Positions 8,988 to 19,887 of a stretch of 64,000 bases of DNA are shown piece after piece. The notes below the pieces were generated by a model. It saw only the letters and a program-made list of their open reading frames with translations, was not told where the DNA came from and did not search any database. How positions within the stretch are numbered: position 1 is the stretch's first letter; each line of letters begins with the position of its first letter. Position numbers and translations under genes: made by a program. Origin of the DNA: Mycolicibacterium wolinskyi. GTDB taxonomy: Bacteria; Actinomycetota; Actinomycetes; Mycobacteriales; Mycobacteriaceae. The stretch is taken from positions 62,001 to 126,000 of the forward strand of contig NZ_LQQA01000034.1 of assembly GCF_002101965.1 (NCBI RefSeq). Direction: 5' to 3'.

Positions 8988-10553
8988 ATGGCCATTCCCA
9001 CGGCAGCTGTGCGATCACAGGTCGTCGTCGACCCTCCCGACATCCTCGAGACCGACATCGCGATCATCGGATCCGGTATGGGTGGCGGCACGCTCGCCTA
9101 CGCCCTGCGCGATTCCGGCGCCCGGGTGCTCATCATCGAACAGGGCGACTTCTTGCCGGTCGAACGCGAGAACTGGTCGTTCGACGCGGTCCACACCCGG
9201 GGTCGCTACAAGAACTCCGCGGCTTGGCACGACGCTACGACGGGCAACGACTTCGTCCCCGGCAACTACCACTACGTCGGAGGCAGCACCAAACTATACG
9301 GGGCCACCCTGCCCAGGTTCCGGGAGTGCGATTTCGGCGCGATCGAACACGTCGACGGCGTTTCTCCGGCGTGGCCCATCGAGTACGCGGACCTCGAGCC
9401 GTTCTACGGCGAGGCCGAGCACATGTTCTGGGTCCACAGCAACAAGGGCGAGGACCCGACCGACCCCTGGCGCTCGACGGACTACCCCTTTCCCGGAGTG
9501 CCACATGAAGGGGCGATGGCCCGGCTGGTCGAGAGCGCGAGAAAGCAAGGACTGCATCCTTTCTCGGCTCCGCAAGCACTCGACCGGCACCCCGGTGGGG
9601 CGTGCGTGCTGTGCTACACGTGCGACTCATTCGCATGCATGGTCGACGCCAAGGGTGACGCCGACATCGCCGCGGTGCGGCCCGCGCTCCATGCCGCGTC
9701 GAAGAACGTGCGCCTGCTGACCAACTCCGAGGTGACGCGGCTGGACACCGACGCCACCGGCCGTCAGGTGACCGCCGCCCGAATCATGCACCGCGGCCGG
9801 CCTATTCAAGTGCGCGCCGACCGGTTCGTGGTCGCGTGCGGTGCGATCAACACCGCGGCTCTGTTGTTGCGGTCCGCATCCGGGCAGCACCCGCGTGGTC
9901 TCGCCAACTCGTCGGATCAGGTGGGCCGCAACTACATGGCGCACGTCACCACGTTCTTCCTCGCGATCGACCCGCGGCGCAAGAATGACGCCGTGTATCA
10001 GAAGACCATCGGGATCAACGACTGGTACACGGCAGGCCCGACGAACAAGTACCCACTCGGAAACGTCCAAGGTCTCGGTAAACTGCGTGGCCCCCAGGCG
10101 AAGATGGGCCAACCACGCGTGCCCATGCCGATCCTCGACGAGGTCACGAAGTACACCCTCGACCTGTTCATCCAGACCGAGGACCTGCCGCTGCCGGAGA
10201 ACCGTGTCACGCTCAACGCCAAGGGGCAGATCACCCTGTCGCGGCGCGAAACCAACGTGGCCGCCCACCGTGAACTGATCTCGAACATGAAGAAGGTGGT
10301 TCGCAAGGCCGGCTTCCCCGTCGTGCTCACCCGCAGCCTGGGTGTCGAGGCGACGTCGCACCAGTGCGGCACCGCGGTCATGGGCGATGATCCGGCGACG
10401 AGCGTCGTCGCCGCCGATCTTCGCGCGCACGACGTCGACAATCTCTGGATCGCCGACACCTCGACGTTCCCGTCGTCGGCCGCGGTCAACCCCGCGATCA
10501 CCGCCGCCGCGCTGTCGCTGCGGCTCGGACACTCCGGCTCGCTCACCGCGTAA
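8988..10553 (+). CDS. GMC-family FAD oxidoreductase
   Basis: 521 residues from ATG 8988 (AGAGGAG nine bases upstream; an in-frame upstream start lacks a site). FAD-binding IGSGMGGGTLAYAL is at the N-terminus, and the GMC C-terminal signature SHQCGTAVMGDD with DTSTFPSSAAVNPA carries the catalytic His and Asn region. A Cys-rich stretch (CVLCYTCDSFAC) lies near residues 205-216. It resembles the gluconate-2-dehydrogenase and membrane-linked polyol dehydrogenase branch rather than secreted oxidases, as there is no signal peptide. It should oxidise an alcohol or sugar hydroxyl and reduce an unknown acceptor. The OYE-like gene follows after 40 bp, so the two are probably one operon. Confidence 0.85.
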   Translation: MAIPTAAVRSQVVVDPPDILETDIAIIGSGMGGGTLAYALRDSGARVLIIEQGDFLPVERENWSFDAVHTRGRYKNSAAWHDATTGNDFVPGNYHYVGGSTKLYGATLPRFRECDFGAIEHVDGVSPAWPIEYADLEPFYGEAEHMFWVHSNKGEDPTDPWRSTDYPFPGVPHEGAMARLVESARKQGLHPFSAPQALDRHPGGACVLCYTCDSFACMVDAKGDADIAAVRPALHAASKNVRLLTNSEVTRLDTDATGRQVTAARIMHRGRPIQVRADRFVVACGAINTAALLLRSASGQHPRGLANSSDQVGRNYMAHVTTFFLAIDPRRKNDAVYQKTIGINDWYTAGPTNKYPLGNVQGLGKLRGPQAKMGQPRVPMPILDEVTKYTLDLFIQTEDLPLPENRVTLNAKGQITLSRRETNVAAHRELISNMKKVVRKAGFPVVLTRSLGVEATSHQCGTAVMGDDPATSVVAADLRAHDVDNLWIADTSTFPSSAAVNPAITAAALSLRLGHSGSLTA

Positions 10554-10593
10554 TCGCCTGCGTTACTTCACATTCAGCTAAGGACTTCAAGCG

Positions 10594-12606
10594 ATGACCG
10601 CTACCGTCGGCACCGACCCGGTGCTCGCGCCCCTGTTCGAACCGATCACCCTCGGCAACGTCGAGATCCGCAACCGCGTGGTGATGACCGGGCACGGCAC
10701 CGGCATGGCCAAGGATTACCTGCCCACCGACCAACACGTCGCCTACTACCGCGAGCGCGCGATCGGCGGCGCGGGGCTCATCGGCATGGCATTTCCCCAG
10801 ATCCACCCGACATCACAGGACGTCCCCGGCGAGCCTCGGGCCTGGCTGCCCGAGATCGTGCCTGGCCTGCGTGAGATCGCCGACGCGGTCCACGAACACG
10901 GCGCCCGAATCGTCATGCAGCTCGGACACGGTGGCCGCCAAGGTCATTCGACTTTCACCGAACGTGCTCTGTGGGGTCCGTCGAACACACCATGCCCGTT
11001 CAACCTGGAAATGCCGAAGGCCATGGAGATCGAGGACATCGACGAGATCGTCGCGGCCCACGCGATCGGTGCCCGTCACGCCAAGCAGGGCGGTATGGAC
11101 GGTGTCGAAATCCACTCGGGCTACGGCGGCTATCTCCTCGCATCGTTCCTGTCCCCGTTCTCCAATCACCGCGACGATGCTTATGGCGGCTCGCTGGAGA
11201 ACCGGCTACGTATCGTCATGCGCGTCATCGACGCGGTCCGCGACGAGGTCGGGCCCGACTTCCTGGTCGGGATCAACTTGCAGGGCGACGACTTCAGCCC
11301 CGGCGGCCTCGAGGTCGGCGACGCGCAGCAGATCGCCAAGGCGATCGCGGAGACCGGCAAGATCGACTACATCTGTGTCAAAGCCGCGACGTACAACGAG
11401 GCCCATCAGAACGTTCCCGACATGCAACATCCCAAACGGATCTGGGAAAACCTTGCCGCAGCGGTCAAATCGGTCGTCGACATCCCGGTCATCGCGGTCG
11501 GGCGCATCAACGACCCGATGGACGCCGCCGACATCCTGCACCTCGGACACGCCGACATGGTCGCGATGACGCGTCAGCAGATCGCCGACCCGGAGACCGT
11601 CAACAAGATGCGGGACGGACGGCTCGACGAGATCCGCCGGTGCATCGGCTGCAACCAGGGCTGTATCGACCGGCTGTTCGCGGTCACCCACTCGTCGTGC
11701 GTTCACAACCCCGCCGCCGGCTACGAGCGTGAGCTCGGCATCGGCACGCTGATCCCGGTCACGACCCGCCGTCGCGTCGTCGTGATCGGCGCAGGGCCCG
11801 CCGGCATGAAGGCGTCCGAGACGGCTGCCCGCCAGGGCCACGAGGTGATCCTCATCGAGCGGCGCCACCGCACCGGGGGACAGCTGCGCATCGCGGCAAA
11901 GATCAAGGGGCGTGCCGAAATCGGCGGGGTCATCGACCATCTCGACGTGATGACCCGCAAGTACGGAGTCGACCTTCGGCTCGGATGGTCGCCCACCGCC
12001 GACGAGGTGATGGCGCTGCAACCCGACCACATCATCGTCGCCACCGGGTCGGCGCCGGGCGACGACATCGTCGGCAACCTCGCGCAGGGCATCACCTTCA
12101 CACCCGGTCTCGATCAAGAGCACGTCCTGTCGGTGTGGGATGTGCTCGACGAGGACAAGCCCGTCGGCCATCACGTAGTGATTGTCGACGACGGCGAGGG
12201 CGGCTGGAAAGGTATCGGCCTTGCGCTGCAACTGACCGAGACCGGCCATCATGTCGAGTTCGTCACGCCACTGCCGTATGTCGGCGCCAAGCTCGGCCCG
12301 TTCAGCGCCAACCTCGCAGTGCCGCGAATTCACAAGTCCGGCATGACTACTCGACCGTTCACGACGGTGACCGCGATCGACGGCCCAACCGTGCATATTG
12401 TCGAGAAGGGAGTACCCGCCATGGTCACGGGCGCCGACACTGTGATTCTGGCCGGCTGGCACCGTCCGGTCACGGAGCTCTATTTCGCACTGAAGAATCG
12501 CGGGGTGGCGGTCGAGCGGATCGGTGACGCTGTCGCCAGCCGCACCATGATGGAGGCGGTACACGAAGGGGAACGTGCGGCGCGCCGAATTGCCGTCACC
12601 GTTTGA
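10594..12606 (+). CDS. Old-yellow-enzyme/2,4-dienoyl-CoA reductase-type FMN/Fe-S/FAD oxidoreductase
   Basis: 670 residues, the length of the FadH/trimethylamine-dehydrogenase class. Residues 1-340 form an OYE TIM barrel (FEPITLGNVEIRNRVV, HSGYGGYLLASFLSP, YGGSLENRLR). A [4Fe-4S] cluster motif with Cys350, Cys353, Cys357 and Cys369 follows. The C-terminal half has two dinucleotide folds, with VVVIGAGPAGMKASE binding the second flavin. Some mycobacterial relatives are annotated as mycofactocin-system FadH/OYE oxidoreductases, which would fit the two mycofactocin SDRs nearby; this link is inference. The stop lies 2 bp before the MFS transporter ATG. Confidence 0.85.
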   Translation: MTATVGTDPVLAPLFEPITLGNVEIRNRVVMTGHGTGMAKDYLPTDQHVAYYRERAIGGAGLIGMAFPQIHPTSQDVPGEPRAWLPEIVPGLREIADAVHEHGARIVMQLGHGGRQGHSTFTERALWGPSNTPCPFNLEMPKAMEIEDIDEIVAAHAIGARHAKQGGMDGVEIHSGYGGYLLASFLSPFSNHRDDAYGGSLENRLRIVMRVIDAVRDEVGPDFLVGINLQGDDFSPGGLEVGDAQQIAKAIAETGKIDYICVKAATYNEAHQNVPDMQHPKRIWENLAAAVKSVVDIPVIAVGRINDPMDAADILHLGHADMVAMTRQQIADPETVNKMRDGRLDEIRRCIGCNQGCIDRLFAVTHSSCVHNPAAGYERELGIGTLIPVTTRRRVVVIGAGPAGMKASETAARQGHEVILIERRHRTGGQLRIAAKIKGRAEIGGVIDHLDVMTRKYGVDLRLGWSPTADEVMALQPDHIIVATGSAPGDDIVGNLAQGITFTPGLDQEHVLSVWDVLDEDKPVGHHVVIVDDGEGGWKGIGLALQLTETGHHVEFVTPLPYVGAKLGPFSANLAVPRIHKSGMTTRPFTTVTAIDGPTVHIVEKGVPAMVTGADTVILAGWHRPVTELYFALKNRGVAVERIGDAVASRTMMEAVHEGERAARRIAVTV

Positions 12607-12608
12607 CC

Positions 12609-13778
12609 ATGACCCAAGTGGACGAACGCCGCCTCGTGCGAGCACGCGTGGCGGTGTTCGGGCTGTTTGTCTCGTTCGGGATCATCCTGGCGACCTGGGC
12701 CGTGCACCTGCCCGCTCTTCAGCGGGCCGCCGATCTGTCGACCTCGTCGCTCGGCACCGTACTGTTCATCGTCGGTGTCGGCGCGCTTGGCAGTATGCAA
12801 CTCTGCGGGCCGCTCACCGCCCGGTTCGGTTGCGCCACAGTGGCAGCGGTGTCCGGCGCGGCGATGGCCGCGGCCGTCACGGTGCCGCTTGCCATGACCG
12901 CACCGATTTCTGTCGGTACGGGCGCCTTCGTGTTCGGGTTGGCCACCGGAAGCGCTGACGTGTCGATGAACGCTGCCGCGGTCAGCGTCGAGCGCGGCTA
13001 CGGCCGTGCCATCATGGCGTCATTTCATGCGGTGTTCTCGATCGGCACGGTCATCGGTTCGGTGTTCGGCGCAGCGGGATTCGCGATCGGGACGCCGACA
13101 CCGGCTGCGTCGGCCTTCGTAGGCGGGGCCTGTGTCGTGCTCGTCGGAACCTCCTGGCTGATGTTGCGGAGCTGGGCGGATACCCCGATGGATCCTGGCG
13201 CGCCGTCGGCAGCCGAGGCCAGGCCGGCCGGTCGGACGCGCAAGATCCTCGTCCTCGGCTTGTTGGCCTTCCTCTTGCTGTTGTCGGAGGGCTCGGCCAT
13301 GGATTGGGCGAGTGTGCACGCCCAACACCACCTCGACGCCGCACCGGCACTGGGCACCCTGGCTTTCGGCGCGTTCGTCACCACGATGACGGTCAGCCGA
13401 TTCGCCGTCGACCGCATCTCCCAGCGCGTCGGGCCGGTGGCCGTCGTCCGATATGGATGTCTGCTGGCCGCCTGCGGCATCGCGACCGTGATCGCGGCAC
13501 CCAACCTGGCAGTGGCCGTGCTCGGGTGGATCCTGTTCGGACTGGGACTATCCGGTGGTGTGCCTTCGGTGTTCACTGCCGCGGGCAACCTCGACAGCGC
13601 GTCGGGGCGGATCCTCTCGCGGGTCGTCGGCGTCGGCTACCTTGCGATCTTGGCCGGCCCCGCGGTGATCGGATGGCTGGGCGAGGCGACGTCGCTCAAT
13701 GCCGCGTTTGCGATTCCGCTGTGCGCGGTGCTCGCCTGCGCGGCCGCGGCGTCGACAGTGACGCCACGCGCACGCTGA
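12609..13778 (+). CDS. MFS transporter (YbjJ/fucose-permease-like)
   Basis: 389 residues with about 12 hydrophobic segments and no large soluble domain. The start ATG lies 2 bp after the OYE-gene stop, so the gene is translationally linked to it and belongs to the same operon. The helix I-IV region (ATWAVHLPALQR, GTVLFIVGVGALGSMQLCGPL) resembles the small bacterial MFS group that includes YbjJ and sugar/fucose permeases. It probably carries the pathway substrate in or a product out; direction cannot be determined. A TTG at 12603 is an alternative start. Confidence 0.8.
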   Translation: MTQVDERRLVRARVAVFGLFVSFGIILATWAVHLPALQRAADLSTSSLGTVLFIVGVGALGSMQLCGPLTARFGCATVAAVSGAAMAAAVTVPLAMTAPISVGTGAFVFGLATGSADVSMNAAAVSVERGYGRAIMASFHAVFSIGTVIGSVFGAAGFAIGTPTPAASAFVGGACVVLVGTSWLMLRSWADTPMDPGAPSAAEARPAGRTRKILVLGLLAFLLLLSEGSAMDWASVHAQHHLDAAPALGTLAFGAFVTTMTVSRFAVDRISQRVGPVAVVRYGCLLAACGIATVIAAPNLAVAVLGWILFGLGLSGGVPSVFTAAGNLDSASGRILSRVVGVGYLAILAGPAVIGWLGEATSLNAAFAIPLCAVLACAAAASTVTPRAR

Positions 13779-13919
13779 CCATGTGAGCAACTGGTGCAGC
13801 GGTCACGCGATCTACTGCACACCTTGAGTCTCCCCGCGGCATGATCCTGGCCAGAGACTGGAGGCACGCCAGAGCGGATCCCGCCGGCGACATCCCAGCC
13901 ACAGCTCAAGGAGAGATTG

Positions 13920-15257
13920 GTGTCGGTCATCCTCAAGGCGCCTGCCGCGCACGTCGGCACACCGCACAAGAGCGACCCCCAGGTCGTCGACACGGTTGCG
14001 GCCGTACTCGACGACATCAGGGCCAACGGCGACGGCGCGGTGCGCCGCTATTCGGAGCGGTTCGACCGCTGGACGCCCGAGTCGTTTCGGCTCGGCGCGG
14101 ATGAGGTTGCCAAGATCATGTCGGATCTGCCCGGCACCGTGATCGAGGACCTGACCTTCGTGCAGCGGCAGGTGCGCAACTTCGCGCAAGCCCAACGCGA
14201 CGCGATGCTCGACGTCGAGGTCGAGACACTGCCCGGAATCCGGCTGGGCCACAAGCACGTTCCGGTTGCCGCATCAGGCGCCTATGTGCCCGGCGGGCGC
14301 TACCCGCTCACCGCGTCGGCACACATGACTGTGGTGACCGCCAAGGTGGCCGGCGTCGAGCGCGTTGCCGCCACCACTCCGCCCAACCAGGGCACGCCGC
14401 CGGCGATCAGCGTCGCGGCGATGCACCTTGCCGGCGCCGACGAGATCTACGTGCTCGGTGGTGTTCAGGCCATCGGCGCACTCGCCCTGGGAACAGAGAC
14501 GATCCCTCCGGTGAACCTTCTCACCGGCCCGGGCAACGCGTACGTTGCCGAGGCCAAACGGCAGTTGTTCGGTGAAGTCGGTATCGACTTGTTCGCCGGC
14601 CCCACCGAGGTGCTGATCATCGCCGACGACACCGCGGACCCGTTCATCGTTGCCGCGGACCTGTTGAGCCAGGCCGAGCACGGCCCGGACTCTCCGTGTG
14701 TGCTGATAACGACATCGGAGCGGGTGGGACGCGACACCATCGCCGAGGTGGAACGGCAGCTCGAGAACCTGCCCACGAAGCCGGTCGCAGCCGTGTCGTG
14801 GGAAAACCACGGCGAAGTCCACCTGGTGGTCGACCTGGCCGAAGCATTCGCACTCGGGGACCGCTATGCCAGCGAGCACGTGCAGATCCTCACGGCCGAG
14901 CCGCGGCGGGCCCTCACCGAGATGCGTGACTACGGCGCCCTGTTCCTCGGTGAGAAAACGTGTGTGTCCTTCGGCGACAAGGCGATCGGAACCAACCATG
15001 TGCTCCCGACCCTCGGGGCCGCCCGCTACACCGGTGGGCTGTGGGTGGGCAAGTTCCTCAAGACCGTGACGTACCAGGAGATCGACAATGCCGACTCCAG
15101 CGCCGAGCTCGCGCGGATCTGTGGGCGCGCTGCACGGTTGGAGAACTTCGAGGGCCACGCCCGCTCGGCCGACGTACGGGCGGCGAAATACGGTGGCGAT
15201 GTGCTGGAGTGGACCGAGCATCGGTTCATCGAGGACTCCGCCGCGGTGCCGAGCTGA
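13920..15257 (+). CDS. Histidinol-dehydrogenase paralogue, sulfopropanediol-dehydrogenase (HpsN)-like
   Basis: 445 residues, full length for the HisD fold, starting at GTG 13920 behind AAGGAGAG (TTG 13917 is an alternative). The catalytic pair is in YASEHVQI, and the GPGNAYVAEAKRQLFG NAD-site and C-terminal SADVRAAKY regions are present. No other histidine biosynthesis gene is near, and the sequence (LGHKHVPVAASGAYVPGGRYPLTASAHM) is closer in my reading to the catabolic branch that includes (R)-2,3-dihydroxypropane-1-sulfonate 3-dehydrogenase than to housekeeping HisD. It would oxidise a primary alcohol to a carboxylate in two NAD-linked steps. It leads a tight operon with VOC, aspartase-like and ThuA-like genes. 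The true substrate is unknown. Confidence 0.8.
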   Translation: MSVILKAPAAHVGTPHKSDPQVVDTVAAVLDDIRANGDGAVRRYSERFDRWTPESFRLGADEVAKIMSDLPGTVIEDLTFVQRQVRNFAQAQRDAMLDVEVETLPGIRLGHKHVPVAASGAYVPGGRYPLTASAHMTVVTAKVAGVERVAATTPPNQGTPPAISVAAMHLAGADEIYVLGGVQAIGALALGTETIPPVNLLTGPGNAYVAEAKRQLFGEVGIDLFAGPTEVLIIADDTADPFIVAADLLSQAEHGPDSPCVLITTSERVGRDTIAEVERQLENLPTKPVAAVSWENHGEVHLVVDLAEAFALGDRYASEHVQILTAEPRRALTEMRDYGALFLGEKTCVSFGDKAIGTNHVLPTLGAARYTGGLWVGKFLKTVTYQEIDNADSSAELARICGRAARLENFEGHARSADVRAAKYGGDVLEWTEHRFIEDSAAVPS

Positions 15258-15272
15258 CGGGAGGACACGAAG

Positions 15273-15820
15273 ATGACGGACACTGGTGCTCCCAAGATCC
15301 CCAGCCTGCGGGCGGTCGACCACGTTGCGTATACCGTCCCGAACCTGGACGAGGCCGTGCGGTTCTTCGTGGACCATTTCGGTGCCGAGCTGGTGTTCTT
15401 CGACGGGCCGTTCGCCGACGCGGAGTCCGACGGTATGCGCCGCCGGCTGAACGTCGACCGCTCGGCGAAATGCATGATCGCGATGCTGCGCATCGGCATG
15501 CACCACAATGTCGAGCTCTTCGAGTACCAGGCTCCGGACCAGCGCACGACGTTGCCACGCAACAGTGACATCGGAGGGCATCATCTCGCGTTCTATGTCG
15601 ACGACATCGACGCGGCCTACGACTACGTGTCGGCCATCCCGGGCGTCGTGTGTCAGGAGGGGCCCAACGGTGTCGACCCGTCGGCTCCCGTCGCCGGGCA
15701 ACGGTGGTTCTACTTCCAGACGCCGTGGGGCATGCAGCTGGAACTCACCACGTGCGCAACCGAAGGCTTCTACGACGGATTGCCCGGTGCGCGCATGGCG
15801 GGCCCCAGCCCGATATGGCG

Positions 15821-15824
<4 letters not shown>
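15273..15824 (+). CDS. VOC (glyoxalase/dioxygenase superfamily) protein
   Basis: 183 residues with paired beta-alpha-beta-beta-beta VOC modules. Candidate metal ligands are the His in VDHVAYTV, the His in IGGHHLAFYVDDID and the Glu in GMQLELTTC. Members include lyases, epimerases and dioxygenases; the substrate class is not evident. It follows the HisD-like gene by 15 bp and overlaps the aspartase-like gene as ATGA, so its product should act in the same pathway, perhaps as an isomerase or lyase on an oxidised intermediate. Confidence 0.8.
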
Positions 15825-17212
<1,388 letters not shown>

Positions 17213-17243
17213 ATCACCCTTACGCACAGAAGGACCCACGCTC

Positions 17244-17903
17244 ATGACGAATGTCTTGTACCTGTACGGCGGATGGCCCGGGCACAGCCCTTACAACATC
17301 GCAGAATGGACGCGAGGTCTGGTCGGCGAGCTCGGCTTCGACATCGAAGAATCACAGGACGTCTTCACGCTCGACCGCGACCTCACCGGCTACGACCTGA
17401 TCATCCTGGGTTGGAACAACGCATTGACGACCGAGGATCTGTCGGATTCGCAGGAAGACCATCTGTTGGCCGCGGTCGAATCCGGCACCGGAGTCGCGGC
17501 CTGGCACGGTGCCGCCGCGGCGTTCCGGTCCAGCCTGCGTTATCACCTCATGCTTGGCGGCGACTTCCTGGCACACCCGGCCGGCGAGGGCTACCCGCAA
17601 CCGTATGAGGTGTCGATCCTGGACTGCGACCACGAGGTGACTCGAGGTGTCGGCGACTTCCATGTGGCTTCTGAGCAGTACTACATGAGCGTTGATCCGA
17701 ACAACGTGGTGCTGGCCGAAACCACCTTCAGTGGTGAGCATTTCGCGTGGTTCGACGGGCTGACGAGCCCGGTCGCCTGGGTGCGGCACTGGGGTCGGGG
17801 GCGGGTGTTCTATCACTCGATCGGGCACGCACCGGAGGACCTGGCCGGCGAGGACGTCCGCCGGCTCACCAAGCAGGGCATCGCCTGGGCGGCCCGCCGC
17901 TAG
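17244..17903 (+). CDS. ThuA-like (trehalose-utilisation/class-I-amidotransferase-fold) protein
   Basis: 219 residues, a complete ThuA-like domain: YLYGGWPGHSPYN at the N-terminus, GTGVAAWHGAAAAF at the nucleophile-elbow position and VAWVRHWGRGRVFYHSIGHAPED near the C-terminus. ThuA proteins occur in sugar catabolic operons (trehalose, 3-keto sugars) but their reaction is poorly defined. The gene follows the aspartase-like gene by 31 bp and ends the HisD-like/VOC/aspartase-like operon. Its presence supports a carbohydrate-like substrate. Confidence 0.8.
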   Translation: MTNVLYLYGGWPGHSPYNIAEWTRGLVGELGFDIEESQDVFTLDRDLTGYDLIILGWNNALTTEDLSDSQEDHLLAAVESGTGVAAWHGAAAAFRSSLRYHLMLGGDFLAHPAGEGYPQPYEVSILDCDHEVTRGVGDFHVASEQYYMSVDPNNVVLAETTFSGEHFAWFDGLTSPVAWVRHWGRGRVFYHSIGHAPEDLAGEDVRRLTKQGIAWAARR

Positions 17904-18231
17904 CCGGAGCGGTAAACCCCGGCGCTCGAACATGCGCAGCATGTGAAACGACGACTCGGTGAGTTGCACCGTGCTCATCATTCGCCGTTTGACCTGCATG
18001 TTCAGTGCCGGTTACGGCTAGTTTGCGCCGCGAATTCGCTACTCGTAATGAGAAATTCAGCGTCCGTTCCTTGCACGTATTGGGTCTGCCTGCGACAGGC
18101 GGTGGCGACGACACTTCATGTGTGGTCGCAGTCACATGGCCCCGGGTTTCGAGTGCAACGCATCGATGCTCAGCCCGACCGACTCGCCGACCGTAACTTC
18201 CCATTCCGCAACGTAAGTCGAGGAGATCGCC
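17904..18231 (+). other. Intergenic region between the ThuA-like gene and the APC permease
   Basis: 328 bp without a convincing gene. It holds a 15-bp inverted repeat at 17930-17944 (ACATGC-GCA-GCATGT) soon after the ThuA-like stop and a GAGGAG Shine-Dalgarno at 18219-18224 for the permease. A separate promoter for the permease must lie here, but I could not identify it with confidence. Confidence 0.5.
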
Positions 18232-19860
18232 ATGACAGTCACAAAAGGTGGAGGTGGGTCGCTCAGCGGTGATGACGCCCATCTGCGCGTGCTCGGATAC
18301 GAAGAGAAGTTTGAGCGCAAGATCGGCATGTGGTCGAACTTCGCGCTCGGGTTCCTCTACCTGTCGCCGATGGTGGGTGTGCTCTCGATGTTCACCCAGG
18401 CGCTCACGACCGCCGGCCCACCGTCGATCCTGTGGCTCGTAATCGCCGCGGCCGGGCAACTCCTCGTCGCCATGGTGTTCGGCGAGATAGTGTCGCAGTT
18501 CCCCATCGCCGGTGGCCTCTACCAGTGGGCTCGCCGACTGTGGAACGGGCCCTACGCCTGGATCATGTCCTGGATCTACATCGCCGGCATCGTCGTCGGC
18601 TGCACCACAACCGCGATGTTCAGCGCGGATTTCGTTCTGGCCCTCTTCCATTCGGATTCCGACATCTCCTCGACGCCGCTGCAGAAGCTCCTCATCGCCA
18701 CGGCAGTTGTGCTGACCTGTCTGGCGCTGAACTCAACGGGTTCGAAGACGCTGGCCACGATCGCCAAAGTGGGCCTCGCAGCCGAAGTGGCCGGCATCGT
18801 GGTGGTCGGGCTGTACCTGCTGATCTTCTCGCGCAAGAACAGCTTCTCGGTTCTGTTCGACACGATGGGCACCGCGGGCAACGGTGATTATCTGAGTGCC
18901 TTCGCCACGGCCGCCATCATCGGGCTCGTGTTGTACTACGGATTCGAGGCCTGCGGCGAGGTGGCCGAGGAGACGCCGAACCCCAGCCGAACCATTCCGA
19001 GATCGATGATGCTGACGGTCATCCTCGGCGGCGCCGCGGCGCTGTTCTCGTTCATCGGCTACATCTTGGCTGCGCCGAACTTGCAGGAGGTCGTCAACGG
19101 TGAGGTGGCCAACCCGATCACGGCCATCCTCACGGGTACCTTCGGCGAGGCCGGCACCAAGGTCTTCCTCGTCATCGCGCTGACGTCGTTCCTGGCCTGT
19201 GTGATGGGGCAACAGGCGGCGGGCAGCAGATTGATCTTCTCGTTCGCGCGCGACGACATGTTCCCCGGCAGCAACATCTTCAAGAAGATCTCCAGCCGCA
19301 AGGTCCCCGTCAACGCGACGATTCTCGTTGTCTCGCTGTGCATCTCCCTGTTCGTCTTGTTGTACTTCCTGCCTGACGCACTGTTCCGGGTGGCCGCCTT
19401 CCAGATGTTGGCCGGCTACTTCGCCTTCCAAATGGTGGTGTTCGCATCGTTGCGGGCCCGCGCAAAGGGCTGGCAACCCGGCGGACGCTGGACCCTTGGC
19501 CGGTGGGGCTGGCCCGTGAGCATCGGTGCGTTGATCTACGGCGTGCTGTCGATGATCGTGCTGGCCCGCCCCAACGGCGATCCCAGCCTGCACTTCTTCG
19601 ACCGCTGGATCGCGCTCACCGGGTTCGTCGTGGTGACCGCGGTGGGGTTGATCTACATGGTGATCGCCAAACCGTACCGGCATTCCACCGCACCGGAGGG
19701 CGATGCCATCGAGATCGCCGACCTGCTGAGGGAACACCGGGCCGCCGGCGACATCTCGGAGATCGCCGAGGACGTTCCGCTCGCCGAGCCTGCCCCGCCC
19801 GTGGGTCGGCCACATCGCCGCAACGCCGATGAGCGCGAGACGGTCACCGCAACCGATTAG
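18232..19860 (+). CDS. APC-superfamily amino acid/amine permease
   Basis: 542 residues with about 12 membrane segments and soluble N- and C-terminal tails, typical of the APC amino acid/choline/GABA permease group (GFLYLSPMVGVLSMFTQAL, then SQFPIAGGLYQWARRLW, then EACGEVAEETPNPSRTIPR). The last ~60 residues are hydrophilic and acidic. A good GAGGAG precedes the ATG. The LacI-type repressor gene lies downstream in convergent orientation. Import of an amino acid or amine for the neighbouring catabolic genes is the likely role; the specific substrate is not evident. Confidence 0.87.
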   Translation: MTVTKGGGGSLSGDDAHLRVLGYEEKFERKIGMWSNFALGFLYLSPMVGVLSMFTQALTTAGPPSILWLVIAAAGQLLVAMVFGEIVSQFPIAGGLYQWARRLWNGPYAWIMSWIYIAGIVVGCTTTAMFSADFVLALFHSDSDISSTPLQKLLIATAVVLTCLALNSTGSKTLATIAKVGLAAEVAGIVVVGLYLLIFSRKNSFSVLFDTMGTAGNGDYLSAFATAAIIGLVLYYGFEACGEVAEETPNPSRTIPRSMMLTVILGGAAALFSFIGYILAAPNLQEVVNGEVANPITAILTGTFGEAGTKVFLVIALTSFLACVMGQQAAGSRLIFSFARDDMFPGSNIFKKISSRKVPVNATILVVSLCISLFVLLYFLPDALFRVAAFQMLAGYFAFQMVVFASLRARAKGWQPGGRWTLGRWGWPVSIGALIYGVLSMIVLARPNGDPSLHFFDRWIALTGFVVVTAVGLIYMVIAKPYRHSTAPEGDAIEIADLLREHRAAGDISEIAEDVPLAEPAPPVGRPHRRNADERETVTATD

Positions 19861-19887
19861 CCGATGGCGCCAGCGGACCCGCCGGGA

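Noticed and set aside
11206..12645. A 479-codon antisense frame over the OYE-like gene
   Set aside because: Arg/Asp/His-rich shadow sequence; the sense strand has Fe-S and flavin motifs.
13794..13820. GTGCAG...CTGCAC inverted repeat before the HisD-like gene, with a GTGCAGC core also near 7242
   Set aside because: Six-base arms over a 15-bp spacer are expected by chance at this density; the likeness to the PucR-region repeat is too weak to claim a shared operator.
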